Assembly: GCA_963855995.1 (NCBI GenBank)
Contig: OY979717.1
Coordinates: 63,105,743 to 63,169,742, forward strand
Source of the DNA: Muricea muricata
Taxonomy: Eukaryota > Cnidaria > Anthozoa > Malacalcyonacea > Plexauridae
Length of the DNA: 64,000 nt
Direction: 5' to 3'
Part shown: in pieces, positions 1-11,729 of the stretch
How the letters are laid out: every line of letters starts with the position of its first letter
Numbering within the stretch: the stretch's first letter is position 1
Program-made: the position numbers and the translations under genes
The notes under the pieces: model-generated
Told to the model about the DNA's origin: nothing
Database searches by the model: none
Seen by the model: only the letters and a program-made list of their open reading frames with translations

Positions 1-1292
1 TCAAAAGTGTAAACTATAAGCATGCAAAGGATGATAGATTTTTATTCATTTAGGCCCTGATACTCAGAAAACTACATTTGATGCAGGTAAATTTGCCATC
101 ATAAGTTTCCTATGTGCCCTCTATGCTGTTTTAAAGAAATAATCCAATCTTTAGAGGTCAATAACCAGTCATCACTTGCACACTCATAGTTTACAGTTTA
201 TGCTTTTAGAATAACTTTTAGCCTTAATTGCTCACTGTTCACAGTTTGAGCACTTTGGTGACTTCACAATGCAATCCTTCAAAACAATGTATTTAAAGCA
301 TACATCTGTGCCCTAGTTGTTCAGGAGTTGTCATGAAGCCGTTATGGTAATAACCAGGAGGGCAAACGGCATGAAATTAACATTAATTGTGAGACAAACT
401 TTCCAGCCATTCCTTGTCACTTTAAACTTCAGCCAGCCTCTGGGACCAGTTACTGTACATACAACTTACTGTAACTCACCAAGATCCACCTTGGACCATC
501 TTTACATCAACTGTACATGTATTTATCTGTCATAGACCTTTGTTTTATTGAAAACTTCGGTACTTCGGAAAATGTTTTACATTTCTTAAATAACATACAT
601 CTCTTGACCATTGAAAATGCAAAATGAACTCATATTATCACATGTAAAAATGGTTTCTTCAAGGCTGCACGCCAAGGATAATTTGGCATCAAGTTCATTT
701 GAAATCCACTGTTTTTATGGCTGGTCAACAAAAATATAAGTATCCGCCCTCCCCAATTATCGAGCTAGCTGCGGAGCTGAATAGCAGATAAACACTATAC
801 ATAAATATTGCAATTTAATGTAGTAAAGAATAGATCTAAAGAAAATAGATGTCTATGACGAGTATGATGTAAACAATAGAAAATTGGATTGTTCCACAAT
901 GCCCAAATTGTTTTAATAATTACTTTAGTATATGACGGTAAATAAAGCTGTATCATCTTTCATAGGTAATACAGCGACGTTGAACATGAATTCAAAATTT
1001 CAAGAACAAACACATTTTCTAATTTCTAGTTTCTACACTTTAATACCTGTCGAGCTGCACTCAGGAGATGGTGTAGATCCTTAGGAGAACGACCACCATT
1101 ATACGAAGCCATTTTAACCTCATCTAACTATCCACAATAATGCAAAACAAAACTTTTATACACAAAAATCCAAAAATCCGGCTAAAAGCGAAATGCCAAA
1201 TTTGAACCAATGTCAGTGACATCGCCATATTGTTTGTTTCTATAGGCAACAGGCTTCGCGCCACCGCGCGCCTCATAACACGTGACATTGGT
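1..1292. other. non-coding left flank
   Basis: No coding region, RNA gene or clear repeat boundary could be supported here. The short open frames lack any recognisable domain. The stretch is AT-rich apart from a small GC-rich patch just before the element that begins at 1301. Confidence 0.5.
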
Positions 1293-1300
1293 GATTGGAC

Positions 1301-2128
1301 CATAGAGATTATAAAAGAATAGAGGCGGCATCCTGATTAAAATTCAGTCAAGCTCGCGGGACAAATTGAAGCTCGCTAATGGGGGGCAAATTTAAGACCC
1401 GGATGTAACATCTTACACCTATTGGCTGTTGATCGACTGTTCGCAACAACAGATTGAGAAAGCTTAGAAAAAACTTTTTACGATTTTTTCGCACTAAGAG
1501 TTTTTTAATAAAAACTAAGGCGAAAATGTTAAAGATTAGTGCGGGATTGCCTTGAAAGGTTTGAATTTTGTGTTTTGAATACTGGATAAAATTGGGTATG
1601 TTTAATATTGAGTATTTGTTAGCGAAAATGCAATTTTTGTATTCGAAAAATCAAATGAACACACTTGAAAAGTCTTTAAAGTTTAAATAGATCGCAGTAT
1701 TGTGGCTGTACACCTTGTTGCACCTCTAAAACAATTTTGATAACTGCCTGAAGGCAAAAAAGTTCAATTTGTGTCCAGATGTGAGATATTTTGGCAGATA
1801 TTTTGCAAACCCTCGCAGTGAAAAGCCGGTCAAAAACTGGTTGCTATGCGTTGCTAGGGAGAACCTAAGGTTGAAAAACTCTGATATTTACACAAAAATC
1901 TGGCTGTCTGCACCTAAAATTACAAAAACTAGAAAGCTAAAAACATGTTTTCCTAGTATAGTCAGTATCTGTGTGCATCATGGTCATAAAAACAAGCAAA
2001 AATTGACAAAAACAGTATGTTTTTCATCGCTATACATCCGGGACCTAAATTTGCCCCCCATTAGATTTGTTCAATTTGTCCCGCAGTTCGTCCCGCGATG
2101 CCGACTCTATTCTTTTATAATCTCTATG
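1301..2128. mobile_element. TIR element with 8-bp target duplication (P- or hAT-like, non-autonomous)
   Basis: The first and last about 95 bases are imperfect inverted repeats. Both ends start CATAGAGATTATAAAAGAAT and continue through conserved GGGACAAATTGAA and GGGGGGCAAATTTA blocks. The element is flanked by a perfect 8-bp direct repeat, GATTGGAC, at 1293-1300 and 2129-2136. An 8-bp duplication is typical of hAT and P superfamilies, and the CAT terminus fits P slightly better. No transposase frame is visible in the 640-bp interior, so it is a non-autonomous, MITE-like copy. Boundaries are seen directly; the superfamily is inference. Confidence 0.8.
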
Positions 2129-2136
2129 GATTGGAC

Positions 2137-3150
2137 AACTTGCATAATAAAGTCTAACTGGGCAGGAAGAACGAAACCTTTTACTACAGTTAGAACGAGC
2201 ATCATAAGATTAGTAGAATTGCAAAGTTTGGTATGGAAATGTTGTAAAATACGGAAAATAGTTTTAGTCCAGGTCCTGTATAGGGTTTTGTATGCGTTTC
2301 ATTAACCATGCCATAGATAATATCCGCTGTTCTAGGGTAAAATGACCGGCGGTCCACATTGCATATGTGCCAAAACCCGAATCCAGGACAAAAGTCCTCA
2401 AAATGACCCCGCCCTGAAACGGCAGTGTCGACATAGCTCTAACTTCAGACCAATGCAAGCAACAGCCTTTCTGAAGTGATTGTTATTAGAAGCAAAACAT
2501 TGCCCAACTAAAACATTTTCCAAGAAAATCACCACTCAACATGCCAGGTCAGGAGCTAATTATGCATAAAATCACTAAAATCGCTAGCAGAAATTAAATT
2601 TTCTTTTCATATTTCCTACAAAAAATTATTCTAACATGAAAAACCACGTTCAATTGAATCCAATTATTGCAGATTTCAAAAGGATTGACATTATTTTGTT
2701 GATATATATAAGCCATTGTATTTCACTTACCCCCCGCAAAAACACAATTTCAGCCATATTTTCCGTCTTGTTTGCTTTTTTATCGCTGAGTAGCCGGAGA
2801 ATCATACAAGTCTTATACCTTTCCATAATCACACATGACTAAAGAACAATTCAGCTCAGTTTCGACTTGTTCGGAGACTGTGCCATCCACTTTACCTCCG
2901 TTTTTGTATCCTTGACAGTTAGCCAAAATTGCGCCATTACGAAGTCTTGCCGCTTTTGTGTCCGAATTTCGTCTTATTTAATTTTCATGTGTATTAGTGC
3001 GTTTTATTTTGTTTTTAAGCTTTAACTACAAGAAGCCCACGTGCGCGAAATTCATGAGCCGTCACGGTTGGTCGGGTATTTCGCGAAGATCAGAAATTTC
3101 GCTTGACACCGCACAGGCATCCCAGCAAGTAGTGCGAGTGACGCACGTTA
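2137..3150. other. intergenic DNA without recognised genes
   Basis: Nothing supported. Short overlapping frames on both strands carry no domain signature. Confidence 0.4.
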
Positions 3151-3761
3151 TGCCTCAGTCATTTGTAACCACGCCCCCCCCCCCACCCCCGGGACATAGC
3201 GGGGATGTTCAAAAATATAACGGGGATTTAACGCCATTTAACAGCGCAATATGCCCCGTAGTGCCGTGGAATTAACTACGAAATTTAACACCGGGGAATC
3301 AAACCGGGATTTTACAGCCGGTCTTAAAATGGCGTCCCACAAAACAACTTGTAGAAAGTATGATTTTTTAAATGTTTATGTATCCTTAACAATTCATAAA
3401 CGTACTGTAGGTATACATTATATCAGGTTTTACCTTATTTATTTCAGCTATTTGAAATTTGATATGCATGATGGAACGCAATTTTAATAAACACGAGCTT
3501 TATATATTTGTTATATTAACTGTTACTATTTTCTTGTTATATTGGCGTAATATTTTTAACACTTCATAAGCTTTTAAATTAATTTGTGATCTGGTTGATT
3601 TGGATGTTTTGAGGCCCTGCCATACTGTTTGCCATACTGGGGGTTTAACAAGTAACTTTGCACCAGGGGTGGGGAAATTAACAGTTTTTAACACTTGGTT
3701 AGTATTAAGTTCCCCGCTATGTCCCGGGGGGGGGGGGGCGTGGTTACAAATGACTGAGGCA
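3151..3761. mobile_element. GC-ended TIR element just upstream of the acyltransferase
   Basis: Inverted termini begin TGCCTCAGTCATTTGTAACC and run through a C-rich tract into CGGGACATAGCGGGG; the mirror copy ends at 3761 in ACTGAGGCA. Arms are about 55 bp. The interior has no transposase. No clean target duplication was found. The right end lies about 60 bases before the acyltransferase start codon, so part of that gene's leader or promoter probably derives from the insertion. Confidence 0.7.
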
Positions 3762-3822
3762 CAGTTCACTGCTGAGGCATTACGTCTTGCAACATACGCG
3801 GCCGTGCTTCATATCTTTTAAA

Positions 3823-5370
3823 ATGGAGGCGACATGGATTCATGCTCAAATGTTCACGACATTTTTAGCGATTATATTTGTTATCCGACTGGCAACTAGA
3901 CTATTTTTTCATGGGAGAACTGTGCATCCAAGACGAAATATTACCTCCAGCCGTCGTTTGGGCAAGTTTGAAGAATTATTTAAGATAATGAGTGAAGAAC
4001 GAGAAGGTACCACAAACAGTTGTTATGTGACGACGTTCTGCTCGAAAGAGAGCCTTAAAGAATCGCTCGTTCGCCAAGCTCTACTCCGTTCGGCCAAACG
4101 ACAACCATTACTTCGAGCTATTACTAAAACTGTTTCAAATTTTTCATGGCTTGGACGAAAGAACGAAACCTATTTTGAAATCATTGAGCCCAATAAAGTA
4201 GCGGACATGCTTGATCTAACAAAGTCTGATCTTCTTGCAAGCCAATGGCAAAAGGAATGGTACGACATCCTTTCGACACAGATAGAGAGAGGCTTGCAAT
4301 GGAAAACAGTATTGTTCAAAGAGGAATACAATCCAGATAGTCAGAACTACGTTAACACAGTAATGTTTCGAGTAAATCACTGCATTATTGATGGCATATC
4401 AGGCATAAAATTATGCAAACAATTCCTGAAGGACCTTAATAATATCTCCCAAGACCCAAGCAAGGACGAAGACATTCTGAGTCTGGAACTTGTGCCAAGT
4501 TTCTATGAAATAATCAGCAACACGCGATTACGGTCGTTTTGGGGTGATTTGCAGGAATCTCTAGGAATGAATTTCATTTACAAATTTGTAAGAAAAATGA
4601 AGTTGCAGATCTTCCTGGCTGTCCAACCACAAAAACCTTACCCATTGTTAATGTTTCAACCCTCAATTGAAGTACAAGATTTAATGTACAAAGTGTTTTC
4701 TGAAAGCCAAACATCGCAAATTTGCAAAGCTTGTAGATCCAAGGGGGTTACTGTGACTGCGGCACTTGTTGCTGCATCCCATAAAGCATTTTGCAAGCTT
4801 AATGAAAGTCACAGGTCAACGATGCCCCAGCAAGAGTCAATTGTACATGGATTTTCTATTAGTGGTCTGCGTGTCTGTAGGCCCAAACCTCCTGTTGAAT
4901 ACTTGGGAAATTACATTCTTCACGAAATGTTCTCTATTTCAAAGAATGAAGGAGATTTTTGGCTGATAGCTGAGGAAGCAACAAAGCAAATTCGAACTAT
5001 AATCACAAAAGAAAGATATGTTTCTGCACCATTGGCTGAATTTGATATTTTCACACCAAGCGAAATTGTGAATGAATTTCAATCTCCTTTAGATCCAAAA
5101 AAGAAATTGAAATTATGTTTTGGAAATTTCATCTCAAGTGCTGGTGCATTTAGCTTTGATGATGATAGTACTTGTACTTATAAACTGCAGGAGTGTGTTT
5201 ATTATTCTCTACCATTTGGATTTTCAAGTTTTTCTCTTCATTCCAATTCAACAGTTAATGGTAAAATGTCATGGGTAATTACATGCAGTAAATTTGTTCA
5301 ACGTACAATTGAAGAACAATTTGCAATGCTTTGTTTTGAAACACTTCTAAAAGCAACAGCACAAGAATGA
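3823..5370 (+). CDS. HxxxD-type (condensation/alcohol-acetyltransferase-like) acyltransferase, membrane-anchored
   Basis: An intronless 515-aa protein from the ATG at 3823. That start is preferred over the in-frame ATG at 3787 because it has a good Kozak context (A at -3, G at +4). Residues about 8-28 form a hydrophobic segment (MFTTFLAIIFVIRLATRLFF), suggesting an N-terminal membrane anchor. His186 and Asp190 lie in NHCIIDGISG, the catalytic HxxxD motif of CoA-dependent acyltransferases such as condensation-domain, alcohol acetyltransferase and BAHD folds. A GNYI segment and a C-terminal LPFGFSSFSL segment (about residue 463) are where this fold carries its structural motifs. It probably transfers an acyl group from a thioester to an alcohol or amine; the substrate cannot be told from sequence. 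An AATAAA signal follows at 5446. A TIR element ends about 60 bases upstream. Family assignment is from motifs only. Confidence 0.75.
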   Translation: MEATWIHAQMFTTFLAIIFVIRLATRLFFHGRTVHPRRNITSSRRLGKFEELFKIMSEEREGTTNSCYVTTFCSKESLKESLVRQALLRSAKRQPLLRAITKTVSNFSWLGRKNETYFEIIEPNKVADMLDLTKSDLLASQWQKEWYDILSTQIERGLQWKTVLFKEEYNPDSQNYVNTVMFRVNHCIIDGISGIKLCKQFLKDLNNISQDPSKDEDILSLELVPSFYEIISNTRLRSFWGDLQESLGMNFIYKFVRKMKLQIFLAVQPQKPYPLLMFQPSIEVQDLMYKVFSESQTSQICKACRSKGVTVTAALVAASHKAFCKLNESHRSTMPQQESIVHGFSISGLRVCRPKPPVEYLGNYILHEMFSISKNEGDFWLIAEEATKQIRTIITKERYVSAPLAEFDIFTPSEIVNEFQSPLDPKKKLKLCFGNFISSAGAFSFDDDSTCTYKLQECVYYSLPFGFSSFSLHSNSTVNGKMSWVITCSKFVQRTIEEQFAMLCFETLLKATAQE

Positions 5371-5445
5371 CAGTGTGTGATTTTTGCTATACGTGAAGAT
5401 AAACAGAGAAACTATTACCAATGTTATATAATATCTCAATTTTTG

Positions 5446-5451
5446 AATAAA
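5446..5451 (+). promoter_or_regulatory. polyadenylation signal of the acyltransferase gene
   Basis: AATAAA lies 76 bases after the stop codon, on the coding strand. Confidence 0.6.
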
Positions 5452-6219
5452 GGCTAGTTGTTCAAAGCTGGGTTAACTCTATGCCTGGGTTCATGCCTAA
5501 GGAATCAGTTCCTGGGTTGAAGATTCACCCATTGTTTTATCACTTCTGTTTTTCTACATGTTTGTTCTGATTTCAAAACATCTGGAACCGAAAATTATTA
5601 CAATTTCCTTTGAATTTTACTTTAATTGACCATAATGGAAAAAAAATGGCAGCATGTACCTTTTACCAAAATGTTGCAGGCATCAAACAAAAATGACAGA
5701 AAAAAAAGATGCCAAGAAAAACAGTAAAGCCATGAAACTTTAACAAAACAAAGAGAATAACCACCTCTCCTATGCTTGTCTTTCGACGGGTGTCAATTTG
5801 TATTTGAAACAATTTCTAACTGCAATGCCTTCCTGGTAAAATGTACATCTGCCATCTTTTTCAATATATACAGTCAATTCAATGTTAAGATAACCACCTT
5901 TTAAACAAACAGGCTGTGAGGTCAGGTACTTCTACATACATAACAGCAGGGATTACCTGGAGGCCTACAAATTTTTAAAGCTACTTTTCTTTTTGTTTTT
6001 ATCTAATCCTGTGCAATACACAACCAGCTTGTTACAACCTGTCAACAAGTTGCAGCAAACTTGTCAGCTCATTAAGTTGCCACAAGTCTGTTAAAATCAG
6101 GGTTGGTAGATTTTATGAATAAATAAGCCAAACCGTCATTAGTACCATCAAAATAACAAAGAGAACAAAAGGCGAATACAAAGGAAAACAATGAGCATTG
6201 TTGAAAATTTGGCTTATTT
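5452..6219. other. intergenic DNA, nothing recognised
   Basis: AT-rich, with A-tracts. No supported feature. Confidence 0.4.
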
Positions 6220-7058
6220 ATGCAGGCAATCTATAGCGATACCTCAATTAGACCACATTATGTCACCATTGCGAAAAATGGAAAAGTGTGTTGTAGTGAC
6301 TGCCTGAGCTGGAAAGCACGAAACCTCTGTGTGCACTACTTAGCAGCTGCGGAAAAGCTTGGCATGACAGCAAATGGCCTTAAGCAAATAAACTTAGGCG
6401 CTTTAGTAACTTGCGATAGTGCTAAAGGTGTTGGCAAAAAAGGCCACTGCTGTACGCAAAGGAGGAAGAAATGCTGGAAAAACCCCGCCGACAGTAGTGG
6501 TAGATCGGATCAGCTTCAGAGCCGAACCTCATCCACAGAATGCTTTCGCTTCTCTGTCAATGCCAGCGATGTTCGAAGCTCAACATTCTAGTAACCAAGT
6601 ACCTGTGCCAACGTATCAGTGTCAGTTACCCAATTCCGCACAGCCACGTTTATCGCATCCTTCGCAAGTTTCGACCTACCCACCAGTTCCACCTGCAACC
6701 GAGTTTTATGTGAAACCACCACCAGAAGCGATTGGCGACCTACCAGGAAGAATTCCTTTTTATCAACCACCTGTTTCCATCAACCCTGCATCATCAGATC
6801 CAGAAGGTTTCACCATTTCACCATCAGTCTCCTACAGTTCTGCCACTCGTCGGTTCGTGTGTGCTTTGGTTGTTCCCAGTCGCTAAAACCAGGCGGTAAC
6901 ATACCCAATCCCCCCCCCACGACCTTACGATTACGTCAAAAATGGAGGGAACCTTTTGTGATCCCTCAACAGGCGAGGTTAGGAGCAGACGAGGAAATGT
7001 GTATTTTCATTTAAATTTGGATTGTGTCAGGAGGAAACAGCCTTATTTTATAGCCTAA
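6220..7058 (+). pseudogene. SWIM zinc-finger protein relic (MULE-transposase-type C-terminus)
   Basis: The frame from 6220 encodes VCCSDCLSWKARNLCVH followed by LAAAEKLG, a SWIM-type CxxC...CxH zinc finger like those ending MULE transposases and their domesticated relatives. The reading then shifts near 6430 into a second frame rich in proline and glutamine. It shifts again near 6850 and 6950 into segments CFGCSQSLKPGG and CDPSTGEVRSRRGNVYFHL that look like one continuous C-terminus. A splice-acceptor-like TTTATGCAG lies just before 6225. Three frames are needed to read the homology, so it is a decayed copy. What the complete protein did is not known from this fragment. Confidence 0.6.
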
Positions 7059-7059
7059 A

Positions 7060-9084
7060 TGGCAAAAGTACCAAGCAATGTTTTTCAACACCTTAGGCCA
7101 GAGCACTTGCACCTTCTTCGAAGTTTGGGATATTGCACATAGACATAATTATACATGAACTTTTATGCGTCATGATATGCTGTTAGTACAAGCTAGCTTG
7201 TGCCAACGCATTAACAATGTTAAACCTTTTAATACTTTAAGACTTTTTTAGTGTAAACCATATCGTTATTTGTAAAGTGGGAAAGTGCAAAAGAATATTT
7301 TGATGCACTCGGAAAACTCTATCTATTGGAATATTATTACCTTATGTAATTGTCGCTTTAATTTTGAAATGTGCGAAGCAAGTTTGCTATAGAATTGCAA
7401 ACCCATCAAAAGAAAATATTCTAAATGTTCACGCCTGTTTTATACAGGTACGTCGAATTTCGGTCGCGTCGAATGCAGTTATACAAAACGGGCCTCACTA
7501 TCGCCTGTACTGGGGCCTCACATCGCCATCGCACGCTTGTAAAAAATATTTACCAAAATATTCAGTGGTATTTTCGGCCGTATTTTCCCACGTTTAAATT
7601 TGAATAGTCGATAATTGCGTTCGTAGACATTGTCGTTTTTGTTTATAAAACATGTAAATATGTGGAAATTTCGCCTGAGTTTTTATTAAAAATATGACAT
7701 CCTTGATAAAATTGAACAAGCTGCAGTACCCGCTTTGGCTAATAGCCTTATCTCACGCTATGTAATTCACTCAAAATATCTGCATTCAAAGTTTCTATAA
7801 TGTAATCGACTTTCAATACACTTTTTAATTACTGGCAGTAGACGCATGTAACATCGCTGGGATATATAAACTTTACTGAACCTCGAAGCCTAGTTTGTAT
7901 TTTTTTAAGCAGATGGACATATTAATGATTACAATTCTTATTCCTCGTCGCTGCCCAAACTGTCGTACTTAACTATCAACGATTTTATGACAATAGCAGC
8001 TCAGTCTTCGAGCAGTAAAGTAGAATGGTAAAGTTTTCTCGTCCATATTTCCTTCAATTTCGCGTTTTATCCCAAATTCCGCGTTTTACCCCCAATTCCG
8101 GATTCCGGATTCTGCAATTCCGGTTCCGCGTTTTACCCTAACCCCATAGTTGGGCGACTATGGAAATACTGCAAAAACTGAAAATACGCATCTTGACTTG
8201 GCCAGTGATTGGCCCAACAATGAATCGACGACATGAACTTACCAGAGGGCGTAGGGAGCATTGTGGGGGACGATACGGACCCATTGACATGATGTTTTAT
8301 TTAGTAGCTGCTGGACCTATGTAGGCTATGTTTTCGTCATTTTGACTACACTGGCAACGTTAATTCGACTATTTAAAAATAAGGCTAGTTCACTGAACAG
8401 TTTCGTCGTTTTGACTGCACTGCCGATGTCGGCAACGTTTGTTCGAGTTTTGAAAAAAAAAATGGTTAGTTCAAAATTTCGTTGTTTTGTTAACACCAAG
8501 GTTAAGTAGCTAACCGGCTTTTCCCATAGGACATAGGCTTTTCCCAATAATGGTCCCTACCTACTTCTTTAAACAAAATGTATGAAAAATGAAATAATGT
8601 ACGAGTCTCATCAACATTACAATAAAAAATTGTACATTTTAAGCAAACAAAGCATAAAAAGGTTAATAATTTAAATTTATGAGTTTTTATGCGAGACTTG
8701 ATCATCACGGAATGAGGTCCCTGCAGCGAAATCCATTGGATTAACATTCATGCTGTTATACGAGCTGTTAATGTTTTTCCTGCTTGCTATGAAAAATATT
8801 GGTGTTTCTATCTACCTACATACGTATAATATCACGGTGAGATTTTGATTTATCAAGGTTGTTCGTGCACGAAAACCAAGTTTGATGAAATAGGTTATAA
8901 TCCTTGCTAAGAGTCTTGTTGATAGTGGATAGCTCGAGGCTATCACAGTGTTATTCTTCGCTTTTTGTCAACCTAAGCAACGGATTAACATTGTTGACAC
9001 AAAGTTCTGTATGTTTGGCTTGTATAGTTATTGTAGTATAGATATTGACAAAGCTCCATGGATACAGAATATTCCTTGAAATAA
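7060..9084. other. intergenic DNA with a short tandem duplication and CGCGTTTTAC motifs
   Basis: No gene is supported. At 8050-8146 there are several CCGCGTTTTACCC-type motifs like those inside the elements at 12960-14270 and 25990-26195. At 8329-8475 a block of about 70 bases is repeated in tandem: TTTTGACTRCACTG, then GGCAACGTT, then TAGTTC. Confidence 0.4.
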
Positions 9085-9537
9085 ATGAAAGGTTTGGGGA
9101 TGGATGAGCATAAAGAATCTTTACTTGCATCACGAAAGAAAAACAAGTTACACCACGTCCCAAAAATGTCAACTGAAGCACAACTTGTGCTACAAGAAAT
9201 ACGCTCTTTGAACAGACAATCGCACGGGAGAACTACAGACGTACAATATCTGGTCGTTTCTCCTATCCGTCACGGCCATGCTGATAAACTGCCCGATGTC
9301 AATTCAAGTACTCTGTCCACTGACAGTACACATGATAACACAACTCAAGAATTGACTAAAATAGCAAGGTTAAAAGATGTCGAGTATCCATTTGTCCTCA
9401 CCTTACCAGGTTTTGATATAAGATACAATATGACAGCACTGAGACCTGGTCGGGAATCACCGCAAGAAAGAGAAAGAAATATTTCCATACAGAACAAGTC
9501 GATTGCAAAATGTAAGGAGTGGTTACAGAAGACTTGA
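9085..9537 (+). CDS. small uncharacterised protein (150 aa)
   Basis: An ATG-to-stop frame of 150 aa with protein-like composition: acidic, polar, and no transposon signature. Lys/Arg-rich N-terminus, a central Ser/Thr-rich stretch, then a C-terminal block with LTLPGFDIRYNMTALRPGRE and KCKEWLQKT. No signal peptide, membrane segment or known domain is recognised. It could be a complete intronless gene or the last exon of a larger one. Function unknown; judged real mainly from length and composition in AT-rich DNA. Confidence 0.4.
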   Translation: MKGLGMDEHKESLLASRKKNKLHHVPKMSTEAQLVLQEIRSLNRQSHGRTTDVQYLVVSPIRHGHADKLPDVNSSTLSTDSTHDNTTQELTKIARLKDVEYPFVLTLPGFDIRYNMTALRPGRESPQERERNISIQNKSIAKCKEWLQKT

Positions 9538-10174
9538 CTCATGTTATAGTCTGCCCTACCCATTGTTTAACATAAAGATGAGATTATTAAGAATAGATCG
9601 CTACATAGTCATTGACATTGGATAAATACTGAGAATTTTCACCCGACAAATGCTTACTTATAAATATGAGTTTGTAATGCACAGTTGCACTGCAAACTTA
9701 CTTCGAGATTTTATATTATTGTGACACAAATAACCACTCGACGCTTATTATAGAGCATCTTAGAGCAATAGATAGAGCTAAGATATCGGTAATATTTATT
9801 AGAGATATAATATTGATATATAGTTATTGTACTATGCAATTAGGTAACCTTAAATGTGCATCCTAAACTTAAATGCTAGTTTCTTAGACACATCGCATGT
9901 GCATGTCGGAAAATTTCTTGGTGTTTTAACGTATCTGTCAATTTGTAGAGTGATATTTTGACACTAAAAATTTGATATGTTTAACAGTGTATAATCTGGT
10001 TATCTAATAGACTTTGTTCTTAATTTTAGTGGGGGTTTAGCTCACACTACACATGACATGCGAAGCTAAATAGCTTTTGCTACTACAAATGCAACAAATA
10101 TTAGAATACCAGTTATGCCACGATTTAAACTATGAACAAAAAACTCTATAAGTATAGGATACAAACCGAAGAAG

Positions 10175-10239
10175 GAGGTTGTAAGCTAGATAAATCCTGA
10201 GGGGCCGCAGGTCCCGAGGGATTTATCCAGCTTACAACC
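10175..10239. repeat. near-perfect palindrome (hairpin)
   Basis: GGTTGTAAGCTAGATAAATCC is mirrored by GGATTTATCCAGCTTACAACC around a GC-rich centre. It could be the core of a foldback MITE; no flanking duplication was identified. Confidence 0.6.
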
Positions 10240-10397
10240 GACTTCTGACACAATCAAGTCGGTATCGTTTGTTCTTTCTCGGGATGTATTTGACTAAGAA
10301 ACCTTCAACTGTTTGAAAAGCTGGGGGTGGCTTTTGAATTCTCCCAGGGGAAATCAGGGTTGATAAAAGAATAATGATTAGGAGGGTTTGTATATGC

Positions 10398-10462
10398 AAT
10401 CCGGGGACTGTATATACAATCCCAGGGACTGTATATACAATCGCAGGGACTGTATATCGACA
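10398..10462. repeat. 21-bp tandem repeat, about three copies
   Basis: Unit CAGGGACTGTATATACAATC, repeated head to tail with single-base changes. Confidence 0.75.
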
Positions 10463-10639
10463 GCTTCTTAGCATAATTGCCATTCACGGCTCATTAATTG
10501 TGTTGCTAACCTCCTTGATTGTGTTGTAATAACATATACATATATTATATTCAACACTGACGCCCACCATTAGAGACTTTACACCATAAAACTAAAAGAT
10601 ATCTACTATTTCTATATATGGTCTACACCCATATCCACC

Positions 10640-11400
10640 CTTAGAGACCACTCACAGATGGAGACCTCTACGTACACTAACACCCACTGTTAGAAACTTC
10701 AACACTGACACCCACCTTAAGAAATTTCTACACTGATACCTTCAGAGATTTCTGCATTGACACCCAGCTTCAGAGACTTCTACACTGACACCCAGCTTCA
10801 GAGATTTCTACACTGACCCCCAGCTTCAGAGACTTCTACACTGACGCCCAGCTTCAGAGACTTCTACAATGACGCCCAGCTTTAGAGACTTCTACACTGA
10901 CGCTCAGCTTCTAGAGATTTCTACATTGACGCCCAGCTTCAGAGACTTCTACACCGACACCCAGCTTTAGAGACTTCTACACTGACGCCCACTGTATGAG
11001 ACTTCTACACTGACACCCAGCTTCAGAGACTTCTTCACTGACACCCAGCTTTAGAGACTTCTACACTGACGCCCACCGTATGAGACTTCGACAGTCTACA
11101 CCGACACCTAGCTTTAGAGACTTCTACACCGACACCCAGCTTTAGAGACTTCTACACTGACGCCCACCGTACGAGACTTCTACACTGACGCTCAGCTTTA
11201 GAGACTTCTACACTGACGCCCACCGTACGAGACTTCTACACTGACGCTCAGCTTCAGAGACTTCTACACCGACACCCAGCCTTAGAGGCTATACATCGAC
11301 GCCCACCGTACGAGACTTCTACACTGACACCCAGCTTTAGAGATTTCTACACTGACACCCACCGTACGAGACTTCTACAATCACATCCATCTTCACAGGC
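10640..11400. repeat. 28-bp minisatellite, roughly 25 diverged copies
   Basis: Consensus unit GACTTCTACACTGACACCCA plus GCTTTAGA. Variants alternate between CCCAGCTTTAGAG and CCCACCGTACGAG, giving a higher-order pattern in the second half. It ends about 330 bases beyond the CCDC47 stop codon, in that gene's 3' flank. No protein-coding frame runs through it. Confidence 0.85.
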
Positions 11401-11729
11401 TTCTACCCTCATTTTTAGGAAACTTTATTAAATACACAAAAAGCTCTTCAATTTACTTTTTCTGTACACAGTTAAAAACCGAGATGAATTTTGAAGTTAA
11501 TTTTGCGTTGAAAACAACACTTTTTGTCAACGTCGTACCCAGCGTCGTTTACCTACGCACTACGTGTAACAATATACCAGATGCACATCGGCATACTGCA
11601 TGATTTTTATTAAAGACATCCATGTTAGTTTATCAATTGTACAAGTTTAAAAACATTAATCCAGACAGGTTATGATGCAGTGTTAGAGCAAAAATCATGG
11701 TTTAGTGCAGTTTGAGTGCAATACAGTTG

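Noticed and set aside
3251-3769. Short ORFs upstream of the acyltransferase
   Set aside because: They lie within a TIR element and cross its inverted repeats; no domain or codon bias.
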